Assembly (NCBI GenBank): GCA_945861855.1
Contig: CAMAWG010000003.1
Coordinates: 19,025 to 83,024, forward strand
Direction: 5' to 3'
DNA length: 64,000 nt
DNA from: Rhodoplanes serenus
Lineage (GTDB): Bacteria > Pseudomonadota > Alphaproteobacteria > Rhizobiales > Xanthobacteraceae
In this document: piece after piece, positions 56,277 through 64,000 of the stretch
Layout: each line of letters begins with the position of its first letter
Position numbering within the stretch: position 1 is the first letter of the stretch
Translations under genes and position numbers: made by a program
Notes under the pieces: generated by a model
The model's input: only the letters and a program-made list of their open reading frames with translations
Database searches by the model: none
Told to the model about the DNA's origin: nothing

Positions 56277-57058
56277 CGGCGCTCCACAACCGGCGTGTTT
56301 TCAGCCGCCCGCAGCAGCGTCACGTATTTCACCGGGTTGGCGGTGACGAATGCCGCCATTTTTTCTTCGACGGCACGGCCCCGGCTCTGCGAGGCATGGC
56401 GCAGCAGCAATTCGCCGCCCTTGCCGAACGCGATAAGCCCGGTGTGGAAGAAATCGAGGTTCGCGCGCCGCGACGTGAAGCCGATGATGTCGCCGGCAGC
56501 CAGCACCTTGGCGTTGTCCATCAGCGTCGATTTGGCGACCGCCACCATCGACACCTGGCGCTTGCCGAACTCGCGGTGCCAGGTGACGGTCTTGTCGATG
56601 ACGACCGACGGCTCGATCGCAACCGGCCGGCAGATGCCGTTCTCGACGTTGCGTTTGCACCAGTCGGCGAAATAGTGATTGCGACGGTCGTATTGCACGT
56701 TGCCGTGGTCGTAGCGGATGCGGCGCAGCGAGGTCTCGAACTCGCCGAGATCGCGGGCGATGGCCGCCGCCAGCACCACCTCGCAGAACGTGACGCAATC
56801 GAAGGCGTCGTCGCGGACGACGAAGCGCTCCGGGTGCTTCGGGCCGCCGATTAGCGTATTGGCCTGGTAGCGGATGCCGAGCAGCTTGCCGGAGATGAAG
56901 TCAATCCGCTGCGAGACGTTCGGCAGCGCCCGCGCCTCCTCGATCAGGCGCTCGATCAACGCGGCTTTGGCGGCCCAGGCAAGATCGCCGCCCGCCGCAA
57001 GCAGCGGAACGCCGGCCATCAGCCGGAGGATATGGCGGCGGGTGGGTGCGCGATCCAT
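56273..57058 (-). CDS. DUF1460 domain-containing exported protein (N-acetylmuramoyl-L-alanine amidase-like)
   Basis: ISGKLLGIRYQANTLIGGPKHPERFVVRDDAFDCVTFCEVVLAAAIA ... MDNAKVLAAGDIIGFTSRRANLDFFHTGLIAFGKGGELLLRHASQS. Confidence 0.88.
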   Translation of the reverse strand: MDRAPTRRHILRLMAGVPLLAAGGDLAWAAKAALIERLIEEARALPNVSQRIDFISGKLLGIRYQANTLIGGPKHPERFVVRDDAFDCVTFCEVVLAAAIARDLGEFETSLRRIRYDHGNVQYDRRNHYFADWCKRNVENGICRPVAIEPSVVIDKTVTWHREFGKRQVSMVAVAKSTLMDNAKVLAAGDIIGFTSRRANLDFFHTGLIAFGKGGELLLRHASQSRGRAVEEKMAAFVTANPVKYVTLLRAAENTPVVERR

Positions 57059-57106
57059 CGCCGCCAAATTAGCACAGGCCGGGCGGCCCCGTGAGCGCGG
57101 GGTCGC

Positions 57107-58060
57107 TCAATACTTAATTTGCACCAGCCGGTCGTTGCCGGACTCGGCGCCCCAGGCCTCGCCCGGCCGGCCGAGCATCTGGCGCACCTGGGCGCCCCGC
57201 TTGTCGCTCGGGAAGCTTTCGAATTTCTCGGTCGCGGGATCGAACCGGACGATGGCGTTGGTCATGAAGTCGGTGAGCCAGACCTGGTCCTTCTCGTCGA
57301 CATAGACCGAATAGCAGCCGCTGCCGGGATTGCCGGGCAGGAGCCAGGTCTTCCAGGCCTTCGTTGCCGGATCGTAGCGGCCGACCTCGCCGGAATGCCA
57401 GAAGCTGACCCAGAGCAGGCCCTTGGAATCGGTCCATACGCGGCGCGGGCCGGTGCCCTTCTTGTGCGGCTCGACGATCATCACGTTGCCGGTCGCCTTG
57501 TCGATCTTGCCGAGGTGATCGCCCGCCAGCGCGACGTACCAGACCTCGTTGGTCGGCGTCACGGTGATGCCGTAGGTGCCGCGGCGCGGCGACTTCCAGC
57601 TTTCATGCTTGCCGGTCTTGGGATTGACGTAGCCATGCACGCCGTTCTGGCCGGTGAACCAGTAGACACCGTCCTTGTCGAACACTCCGGTGTTCAGGTT
57701 GGCGTTCGGCAGGTGCGGCGGCAGCGGGTAGTAATCGAACTTCTTGGTCTTGGTGTCGTAGCGGACATTGGCGTTGAGCCCGCCGTCGGTGAGCCAGGCC
57801 GCGCCGTCGGGCGCGACGATGACGCCGTGCGGCGCCGAGCCCGAGCCGATCGGGATATTCTCGTCCTTGCCGGTCTTCGGATCGAGCAGGCCGAGATAGC
57901 CGGCGCGCTGTCCGCTGTACCAGACCTTGCCATCGGCGGCGACCGCCACGTCATGCGGGCGCGAATTCGCCGTGACGGGGAAATAGTTGACGCGCGTGTC
58001 GGCGGAGGCGACCGCGGTGCTGGCCAATGTCGCGATGGCAATCGCAATCGATCGGATCAT
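57107..58060 (-). CDS. virginiamycin B lyase-like (Vgb family) beta-propeller protein, exported
   Basis: signal peptide MIRSIAIAIATLASTAVASA; repeated RPHDVAVAADGKVWYSGQ / PHGVIVAPDGAAWLTDGG / YGITVTPTNEVWYVA blades. Confidence 0.88.
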   Translation of the reverse strand: MIRSIAIAIATLASTAVASADTRVNYFPVTANSRPHDVAVAADGKVWYSGQRAGYLGLLDPKTGKDENIPIGSGSAPHGVIVAPDGAAWLTDGGLNANVRYDTKTKKFDYYPLPPHLPNANLNTGVFDKDGVYWFTGQNGVHGYVNPKTGKHESWKSPRRGTYGITVTPTNEVWYVALAGDHLGKIDKATGNVMIVEPHKKGTGPRRVWTDSKGLLWVSFWHSGEVGRYDPATKAWKTWLLPGNPGSGCYSVYVDEKDQVWLTDFMTNAIVRFDPATEKFESFPSDKRGAQVRQMLGRPGEAWGAESGNDRLVQIKY

Positions 58061-58113
58061 GACGTCGTCCCCTGTTCGCCGCATGGTAGAACAATTGGCG
58101 CTGACGATTATTC

Positions 58114-58596
58114 CTATTCCGCGGCCTCGCGGCCGGATGGCTTTTCCCAGCGCGCCGCCGCGGCATCGTCGGCGCCCTTGGCCTCGACCCAGGTCTTTCC
58201 GCTCTTGCTTTCCACCTGCTTCCAGAACGGCGCCCGCGTCTTCAGATAATCCATCAGGAATTCGGCGGCGGCGAAAGCGGCCTCCCGGTGCGACGACGCG
58301 GTCACCACGAGCACGATGTTTTCGCCCGCCGCGATCCGTCCGTAGCGATGGATGACGGTGACGCCAAGGAGCGGCCAGCGCGCTTTCGCCTCCTCGACGT
58401 GGCGCGCGATCTCGGCCTCGGCCATGCCGGGATAATGCTCGAGCGTGAGCGCCGCGATCGGCTCGCCGGATTCGGCGCCGCGGCAGATTCCGGTGAAGGT
58501 GACCAGGGCGCCGATGTCGGTGCGCCCGCGCGTCAGCGCCGCCGTCTCGGCGGCGGCGTCGAACTCCTCGGACTGGAGCCGGACCTTGGTCTGCAT
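58114..58596 (-). CDS. moaE: molybdopterin synthase catalytic subunit
   Basis: LVTFTGICRGAESGEPIAALTLEHYPGMAEAEIARHVEEAKARWPLLGVTVIHRYGRIAAGENIVLVVTASSHREAAFAA. Confidence 0.96.
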   Translation of the reverse strand: MQTKVRLQSEEFDAAAETAALTRGRTDIGALVTFTGICRGAESGEPIAALTLEHYPGMAEAEIARHVEEAKARWPLLGVTVIHRYGRIAAGENIVLVVTASSHREAAFAAAEFLMDYLKTRAPFWKQVESKSGKTWVEAKGADDAAAARWEKPSGREAAE

Positions 58597-58848
58597 TCAT
58601 CCACCCGTCATCGGCGGAAAAAAGGCTATCTCGCGGGCGCCGGCGATCGCCGTGTCGGGCCGCACATGGCTCTTGTCGATGGCGGCGCGGATCGACTTCG
58701 GATGTTCGAACGCATGGGCGTATTCCTCGCCGCGTCCGCCGAGCCAACGCATCAGTTCGGCCACGGTCGTCACTGACGCCGGCGGCACGACGTCTTCTTC
58801 GGCCTTGCCGACCCGTTCACGCACCCAGGCGAAATAAATCAGCTTCAT
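58597..58848 (-). CDS. moaD: molybdopterin synthase sulfur carrier subunit
   Basis: MKLIYFAWVRERVGKAEEDVVPP ... EIAFFPPMTGG C-terminal GG. Confidence 0.94.
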   Translation of the reverse strand: MKLIYFAWVRERVGKAEEDVVPPASVTTVAELMRWLGGRGEEYAHAFEHPKSIRAAIDKSHVRPDTAIAGAREIAFFPPMTGG

Positions 58849-59477
58849 CAATCGATCATATGCCGCACGCCCGCGCGCATATAGTCCCAGCCGGTGTAAA
58901 GCGTAACCAGCGCGGACAGCCAAAGCAGGGCCAGGCCGATGTTGGTGATGACCAGCATGTCCAGCTTAAAGAGGTCGAGGAAGGCCCTGTCGCCGGCCTC
59001 GCCCGCGATCAGGAAGCCGACCGCGACCAGTTGCCAGGTGGTCTTCCATTTCGCCAGCCGCGACACCGGCACGCTCACCCGCAGCTCGGCAAGGTACTCG
59101 CGCAGACCGGACACCAGAATTTCGCGACAGAGGATGACGACGGACGCCAGCAGCGACCAGCCCCGGATCGTTTCCTCGGCGGCGAGCATCAAGAGGCAGG
59201 ACGCGACCAGGAGCTTGTCGGCGATCGGGTCGAGCATCCGCCCGAGCGACGATTGCTGTCCATACATGCGAGCGAAATAGCCGTCGAGGACGTCGGTGAT
59301 CCCGGCCGTGATGAAGACCGCGAGCGCCACCCAGCGAATCCAGAGACCGCCGTCCAGAATGCTGTGCCAGTACATCAGCCCAACCACGACCGGAACCGCG
59401 GCGATCCGGGCGTAGGTCAGGAGGTTGGGCAGCGCCAGCGGCCGCGCGGGTAGCGGTGGGTTGTGGACGGTGTTCAT
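58848..59477 (-). CDS. pgsA: CDP-diacylglycerol--glycerol-3-phosphate 3-phosphatidyltransferase
   Basis: ALPNLLTYARIAAVPVVVGLMY; CDP-alcohol motif DVLDGYFARMYGQQSSLGRMLDPIADK. Confidence 0.95.
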   Translation of the reverse strand: MNTVHNPPLPARPLALPNLLTYARIAAVPVVVGLMYWHSILDGGLWIRWVALAVFITAGITDVLDGYFARMYGQQSSLGRMLDPIADKLLVASCLLMLAAEETIRGWSLLASVVILCREILVSGLREYLAELRVSVPVSRLAKWKTTWQLVAVGFLIAGEAGDRAFLDLFKLDMLVITNIGLALLWLSALVTLYTGWDYMRAGVRHMID

Positions 59478-59674
59478 TGGCGGAAGACAATACGCCTCCG
59501 GCGCTGGCCTGAACAGACACAGCTCGCAGCGTCCGCATTCCCCATCGCAGGCTGTGCAAAAAACGCCGCCATGGCCAAAACAAGCCGCATCGAACGGCTT
59601 GCGACCCGAGATCGCGCGGTCACAGCGACGTGATCTCGCGCGCGTTTTTCAAATCAGAGCCATGCAGCACGCCG

Positions 59675-60907
59675 CTAGGGCCGCATCAGTTCCGCCCGCG
59701 GCCGGCTCACGGTCTGCCGGCCGCGCTTGAAAGCCGCGAGCACCGGCGCATTGATTGCCACGGCCTCGGCATGCGTCTTGGCGTCGATCACCGTGACCTC
59801 AGCCTGGCTACCCACCTTGATGCCGTAGTCCTTGGCGTTGATCAGCCGCGCCGAGCGGTCGCTGATCATCGAGAACAGCTCGGTGAGCCGGTCCGGCTGC
59901 CCGACCTGGAGCACGTTGGCATGCATGTTGGCCATGCGGATCAGCGAACAATCGCCGAACGGCGTGAAAGGATTGAGAATGTTGTTGGTCGAGATCGAGC
60001 AGTTGCAGCCGTGCTCGGCAAACAGGTTGGCGTCGGTGATGCAGCGCGGCACGTTGTAGTCCCGGTGCCGCGCCAGCACGAACAGGTCGGTGGCGGGCAG
60101 CACGGTCACGGCAACGCCGACGTCGGCGAGCCGCCTGGCGATGTCCTTCTGCTTGGCGGGCGGCAGCGCCGCGACCTTGGTCATGTGGCCCATGGCGACA
60201 CGGCCGCCGTATTTGTATTTCTCCGCCAGGTCGGCGACGAGCATGTTGTCCATCGTCGCCGGGTCGTGACCGGAATCGATGTGCAGATCGACGTGAATGT
60301 CGTATTGCCGCGCCAGCTCGAACACGCGGTTGATGTGAGCGGGATGGTCGGTGTCGTAGTTGGGCGCGCCGCCGACTGACGTTGCGCCCATCTCGATCGC
60401 CTGCACCAGCGCCTTGTCGGCCTCCGGCACCTTGGCGAGGCCCTCCTGCGCGAAGGCGCAGATTTCCAGATCGACCGCCCAGGCATATTCCTTCTGCAGC
60501 ATCTGCAGCGCCTCGATGCACTTGGTGCCGACCGGCATGTCGATCTCGGCGTGGGTGCGGATGCGCGTGGTGCCCTGCTTGATGCAGTTCTCCAGCGTGA
60601 CCTTGGCGCGGTTGTAGATGTCCTCGACGGTGAAGCCGTCCTTCACCGCAGCCACGCGCTTCATGTGGTTCGAATTTTCGCGGGACGGCTCCGGCGTGCA
60701 GCGGTCGATGATGCGGGACTTGTCGAGATGAATGTGCGTCTCGACCAGCCCGCCGCAGCACAGGCAGCCCTGCGCGTCGTAGGAGGGCGAATCCGCAACA
60801 AGCTTCGGCTCGATCGCCGCGATTTTTCCCTTGGAGAAACCGATATCGACGGCGCCGCCGTTGGCCGCTCCCGGCACGCGCGCGTTGCGGATCACGTAGT
60901 CGAGCAT
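59675..60907 (-). CDS. amidohydrolase family protein, cytosine deaminase-like
   Basis: GLVETHIHLDKSRIIDRCTPEPSRENSNHMKRV ... VDLHIDSGHDPATMDNMLVADLAEKY ... NNILNPFTPFGDCSLIRMANMHANV. Confidence 0.9.
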   Translation of the reverse strand: MLDYVIRNARVPGAANGGAVDIGFSKGKIAAIEPKLVADSPSYDAQGCLCCGGLVETHIHLDKSRIIDRCTPEPSRENSNHMKRVAAVKDGFTVEDIYNRAKVTLENCIKQGTTRIRTHAEIDMPVGTKCIEALQMLQKEYAWAVDLEICAFAQEGLAKVPEADKALVQAIEMGATSVGGAPNYDTDHPAHINRVFELARQYDIHVDLHIDSGHDPATMDNMLVADLAEKYKYGGRVAMGHMTKVAALPPAKQKDIARRLADVGVAVTVLPATDLFVLARHRDYNVPRCITDANLFAEHGCNCSISTNNILNPFTPFGDCSLIRMANMHANVLQVGQPDRLTELFSMISDRSARLINAKDYGIKVGSQAEVTVIDAKTHAEAVAINAPVLAAFKRGRQTVSRPRAELMRP

Positions 60908-60969
60908 GAAGCCCCCCTTACCTGTCGCCGCATTCGACCGCGTAATCGCGGCGGCGTCCAGAGAGCAAG

Positions 60970-62997
60970 TTATCGGCTGGCGGATTCGTGGAAGAAATCG
61001 TGGATCTTACGCGCGGTCTCTTCATTGATGCCAGGCACCTGCGCAAGATCGCCGAGCGAGGCGCGCTCGATGGCCTTCAATGTGCCGAAATGATGGAGCA
61101 GCGCGCGCTTGCGCGTCGGCCCGATGCCGCGGATCTCCTGCAGGCCCGCCTCGCGGATGTCCTTCTTCCGGCGCGTGCGGTGCGAGCCGATGGCGAAGCG
61201 GTGCGCCTCGTCGCGCAACCGCTGAATGAAATAGAGCAGCGGGTCGCGCGGCGGCAATTTCACCGCAGGCTTGTCGGCCAGATAGAAGGTCTCATTGCCG
61301 GCGTCGCGGTCCGGCCCCTTGGCGACGCCGATCATCGGCACCCCGGTCACGCCGAGCGCGGCCAGCGTCTCGCGCGCGGCATTGAGCTGGCCCTGCCCGC
61401 CGTCGATCAGCACCAGATCGGGCCAGGGCGAGTCGCTTTCGAGATCGTCGCTTTCCGCCGGCGCTACACCAAGCATCGCGGCCGCCGCTTCGGTCTCGGC
61501 CCGCGGCGCCTCCGCCATCAGCCGCTTGAAGCGGCGCTCCAGCATCTCGCGCATCATGCCGAAGTCATCGCCGGGCGTAAGCTCCGCGGAGCGGATGTTG
61601 AACTTGCGGTACTGGTTCTTCTGGAACCCCGCCTGACCCGCGACGATCATGGCGCCGACCGCATTCGATCCCTGGATGTGGCTGTTGTCGTAGACCTCGA
61701 TGCGCCGCGGCACCCGAGGCAAGCCGAAGGTCTCGACCAGCGCCCTGAGCAGCTTCTGCTGCGACGAGGTGTCGGCGAGCTTGCGGCCCAGCGCCTCGCG
61801 TGCGTTGACCAGCGCATGCGCCACCAGTTCCTTCTTCTCGCCGCGCTGCGGCACCGAGACTTCGACCCTGCGGCCGGTCTTGATGCTGAGCGCCTCCGCC
61901 AGCAATTCGCGCTCCGGAATATCGTGCGAAAGCAGGATCACGGCAGGACATGGCTTGTCGTCGTAGAACTGCGCGAGGAACGCGCCCAGAACCTCGCCCG
62001 GACCGAGCGAGCGGTCGGCCTTGGGGAAATAGGCGCGGTTGCCCCAGTTCTGCCCGGTGCGGAAGAAGAACACCTCGATGCCGCTGTAGCCGCCCTCCTG
62101 GTGGATCGCGAACACGTCGGCCTCTTCGGTGCTGCGCGGATTAATGCCCTGCGTCGATTGCGTCGCCGACAGCGCCGCGAGACGGTCGCGGTAGATCGCG
62201 GCGCGCTCGAAATCGAGCGCCGTGGACGCCTTCTCCATCTCGCCCGAAAGCTCGTCGCGCACCGCCTGGCTCTTGCCGGAGAGGAACGCCTTGGCCTCGC
62301 GCGCCAGCTCGGCATATTCGGCGAAATCGATCTCCTGCGTGCAAGGCGCCGAGCAGCGCTTGATCTGATGCAGCAGGCACGGCCGGGTGCGGCTCTCGAA
62401 AAACCCGTCCGAGCAGGAGCGCAGCAGGAAGGCGCGCTGCAGCGCCGTGATGGTGCGGTTGACCGCCCACACCGAGGCGAACGGTCCGAAATAGCTGCCC
62501 TGCCGGGAGCGCGCGCCGCGGTGCTTCAGGATCTGCGGCGCCCAATGGTCCGAGGTGATGATGATGTAAGGAAACGACTTGTCGTCCCGGAGCAGCACGT
62601 TGAACCGCGGCCGCAGGCGCTTGATGAGGTTGGCTTCGAGAAGGAGCGCCTCGGTCTCTGTCGCCGTGGTGACGAACTCCACCGCCGCGGTCGCCGCGAT
62701 CACCCGCTCAATGCGCGTGTCGTGGCCGGTCGGCCTTGTGTAGGACGTGATCCGCTTCTTGATATTTTTCGCCTTGCCGACGTAGAGCACCTCGCCAGCG
62801 GCATCGAGCATGCGATAGACACCGGGCGATGACGGCGCGAGCTTGGCATGGCGCAGCAGCGCGGCGCGGCCGCCCGCCCGCGGCCCGATCGCTTCGCCAA
62901 TCGCGAGCTCCAGCTCCTCGCTGTCGGGCAGCACCTGCTCCTCGTCGTCCTCGACGAGTTCGCTTGCTGGATCGATGTCTTTGCCGCGACCGGCCAT
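60970..62997 (-). CDS. uvrC: excinuclease ABC subunit UvrC
   Basis: [31 protein letters not shown] ... [18 protein letters not shown] ... [18 protein letters not shown] ... HhH C-terminus; AAGGA RBS before ATG 62997. Confidence 0.97.
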   Translation of the reverse strand: MAGRGKDIDPASELVEDDEEQVLPDSEELELAIGEAIGPRAGGRAALLRHAKLAPSSPGVYRMLDAAGEVLYVGKAKNIKKRITSYTRPTGHDTRIERVIAATAAVEFVTTATETEALLLEANLIKRLRPRFNVLLRDDKSFPYIIITSDHWAPQILKHRGARSRQGSYFGPFASVWAVNRTITALQRAFLLRSCSDGFFESRTRPCLLHQIKRCSAPCTQEIDFAEYAELAREAKAFLSGKSQAVRDELSGEMEKASTALDFERAAIYRDRLAALSATQSTQGINPRSTEEADVFAIHQEGGYSGIEVFFFRTGQNWGNRAYFPKADRSLGPGEVLGAFLAQFYDDKPCPAVILLSHDIPERELLAEALSIKTGRRVEVSVPQRGEKKELVAHALVNAREALGRKLADTSSQQKLLRALVETFGLPRVPRRIEVYDNSHIQGSNAVGAMIVAGQAGFQKNQYRKFNIRSAELTPGDDFGMMREMLERRFKRLMAEAPRAETEAAAAMLGVAPAESDDLESDSPWPDLVLIDGGQGQLNAARETLAALGVTGVPMIGVAKGPDRDAGNETFYLADKPAVKLPPRDPLLYFIQRLRDEAHRFAIGSHRTRRKKDIREAGLQEIRGIGPTRKRALLHHFGTLKAIERASLGDLAQVPGINEETARKIHDFFHESASR

Positions 62998-63246
62998 GCC
63001 GGATCCTTGTTGCTTCGTGGCTGCGGGACGCATGGTAAATAATCGCGAACGCGGGCGCCGCAAATACACCGTTCCTTAGCGTTAAGCGCCCGTATTGTTA
63101 CCGATTCACAAACGCTTAAGATAGAATTCGCGATAATTCCTCCATGATTTTTCCGATCCTTCGCCGTTGCGCCGGCCTCGCCGGAGCGCGGTGACCGCCA
63201 AGGCGGACGCAGCGCCGCGGCTTCGACGGATCGTGTGGAGGTTGCG

Positions 63247-63855
63247 ATGCCAAGGACAGTGTTCGCAGCCGCGCTCGCTCTTCTCGCGCTCACATCAAGC
63301 GCGGCATACGCGGCCGACATTCAGCCTTACGCCAATCAGACACGCGGCTATTCGTGGCAGGGTCCGTATGCCGGTGCCAATCTTGGCTATCAATCCGGCA
63401 GCGTCAGCAACAGTCCGGCCGATCCTTCGGGCGTCGTTGGCGGCGTGCAGGCCGGCTACAACCGGCAGCATGGGCAGTTCGTGTTCGGCGCCGAGACCGA
63501 CCTGCAGGTTTCGGACGCCGACGACAGGTTCGCGCCGTGGAAATTCTCCAACCCCTGGTTCGGAACGCTGCGCGGGCGCGCAGGCTTCGCGATGAACAGC
63601 GTGCTGTTCTACGGGACCGCCGGTCTGGCCTACGGAACCCTGAGGTTGGAGAACACGCTAACCGGCGTATCGGAGTCGCGGGCCAACGCCGGCTGGGCCG
63701 CGGGCGCCGGCCTCGAAGTCGCGCTGATGGGGAACTGGACCGCCAGAGCGGAATACCTCTACGTCGACCTGAGCGATCGCACCTATGTGCTGACGAACAC
63801 CAGCCATGGCATCGGGTCGAGCATGTTGCGCCTCGGCGTGAACTACCGCTTCTAA
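63247..63855 (+). CDS. outer membrane beta-barrel protein (Omp25/31-like)
   Basis: signal peptide; SWQGPYAGANLGYQSGSVSNS ... VVGGVQAGYNRQHGQFVFGAETDLQ ... RAEYLYVDLSD ... MLRLGVNYRF. Confidence 0.93.
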   Translation: MPRTVFAAALALLALTSSAAYAADIQPYANQTRGYSWQGPYAGANLGYQSGSVSNSPADPSGVVGGVQAGYNRQHGQFVFGAETDLQVSDADDRFAPWKFSNPWFGTLRGRAGFAMNSVLFYGTAGLAYGTLRLENTLTGVSESRANAGWAAGAGLEVALMGNWTARAEYLYVDLSDRTYVLTNTSHGIGSSMLRLGVNYRF

Positions 63856-63872
63856 GAGTCCGTCCGAGAACA

Positions 63873-64000
63873 TCAAGCAGGATTACAAAGTTTTCGGAGC
63901 ATGAGGCGGATTGATGCGAGGCGCAAGAATGCCAGCGCCTTGCGATTGAGGTTCTCCCAATCCTTGGCAAGCCTTCGGCAGCGGTTGAGCCAAGCAATGG
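63873..64000 (-). mobile_element. C-terminal end of an IS5-like family transposase (truncated by window edge)
   Basis: minus-strand frame ...IAWLNRCRRLAKDWENLNRKALAFLRLASIRLMLRKLCNPA* typical of IS5/IS4-like transposase C-termini; likely IS end near GAGTCCGTCCGAGAA. Confidence 0.8.

Noticed and set aside
59478-59674. GC-rich intergenic with GAGATC/GATCTC and TCAC/GTGA short inverted repeats, examined as tRNA/sRNA candidate
   Set aside because: No cloverleaf, anticodon or convincing terminator; inverted repeats are short and overlapping
60988-62832. 614 aa plus-strand ORF
   Set aside because: Antisense to uvrC; shadow ORF

Overview
This is a GC-rich alphaproteobacterial chromosome segment. 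Gene content and order look like Hyphomicrobiales (Bradyrhizobium/Rhodopseudomonas/Xanthobacteraceae-like); that placement is inferred from synteny and protein style, with no search run. About 75 protein-coding genes can be supported. Most are conserved housekeeping genes: purD, xseA, DUF2093, lpxK-waaA-DUF374-DUF4170-cysQ-pmbA, DUF6101, ubiA, rsmE, greB-like, ychF, pth-rplY, ubiK, lgt, pgeF, prs, proC, a MarR/OmpR-RR/histidine kinase cluster next to ilvE, prmB-like, moaED-pgsA and uvrC. Accessory genes sit between them: an ArsR/SRPBCC/VOC/DUF1428 cluster, two vapBC-type toxin-antitoxin loci, a TetR-controlled RND efflux operon in a visibly lower-GC block, an orphan ABC substrate-binding protein, MFS/POT transporters and amidohydrolases. 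I saw no rRNA, tRNA or CRISPR. An IS5-like transposase C-terminus runs off the right edge. I found no convincing large undescribed system. The most interesting signals are: a small secreted protein with mirror-symmetric cysteine spacing (3-3-6-8-6-3-3); several sharp operator-like repeats (vapBC #1 twin palindromes 21 bp apart, vapBC #2 tandem 8-mers, ArsR palindrome, TetR repeat array, MarR inverted repeat over its start codon); a ~200 bp out-of-phase antitoxin/toxin overlap; a repeat-expanded L25 tail; and two dispersed-repeat-type palindromes.
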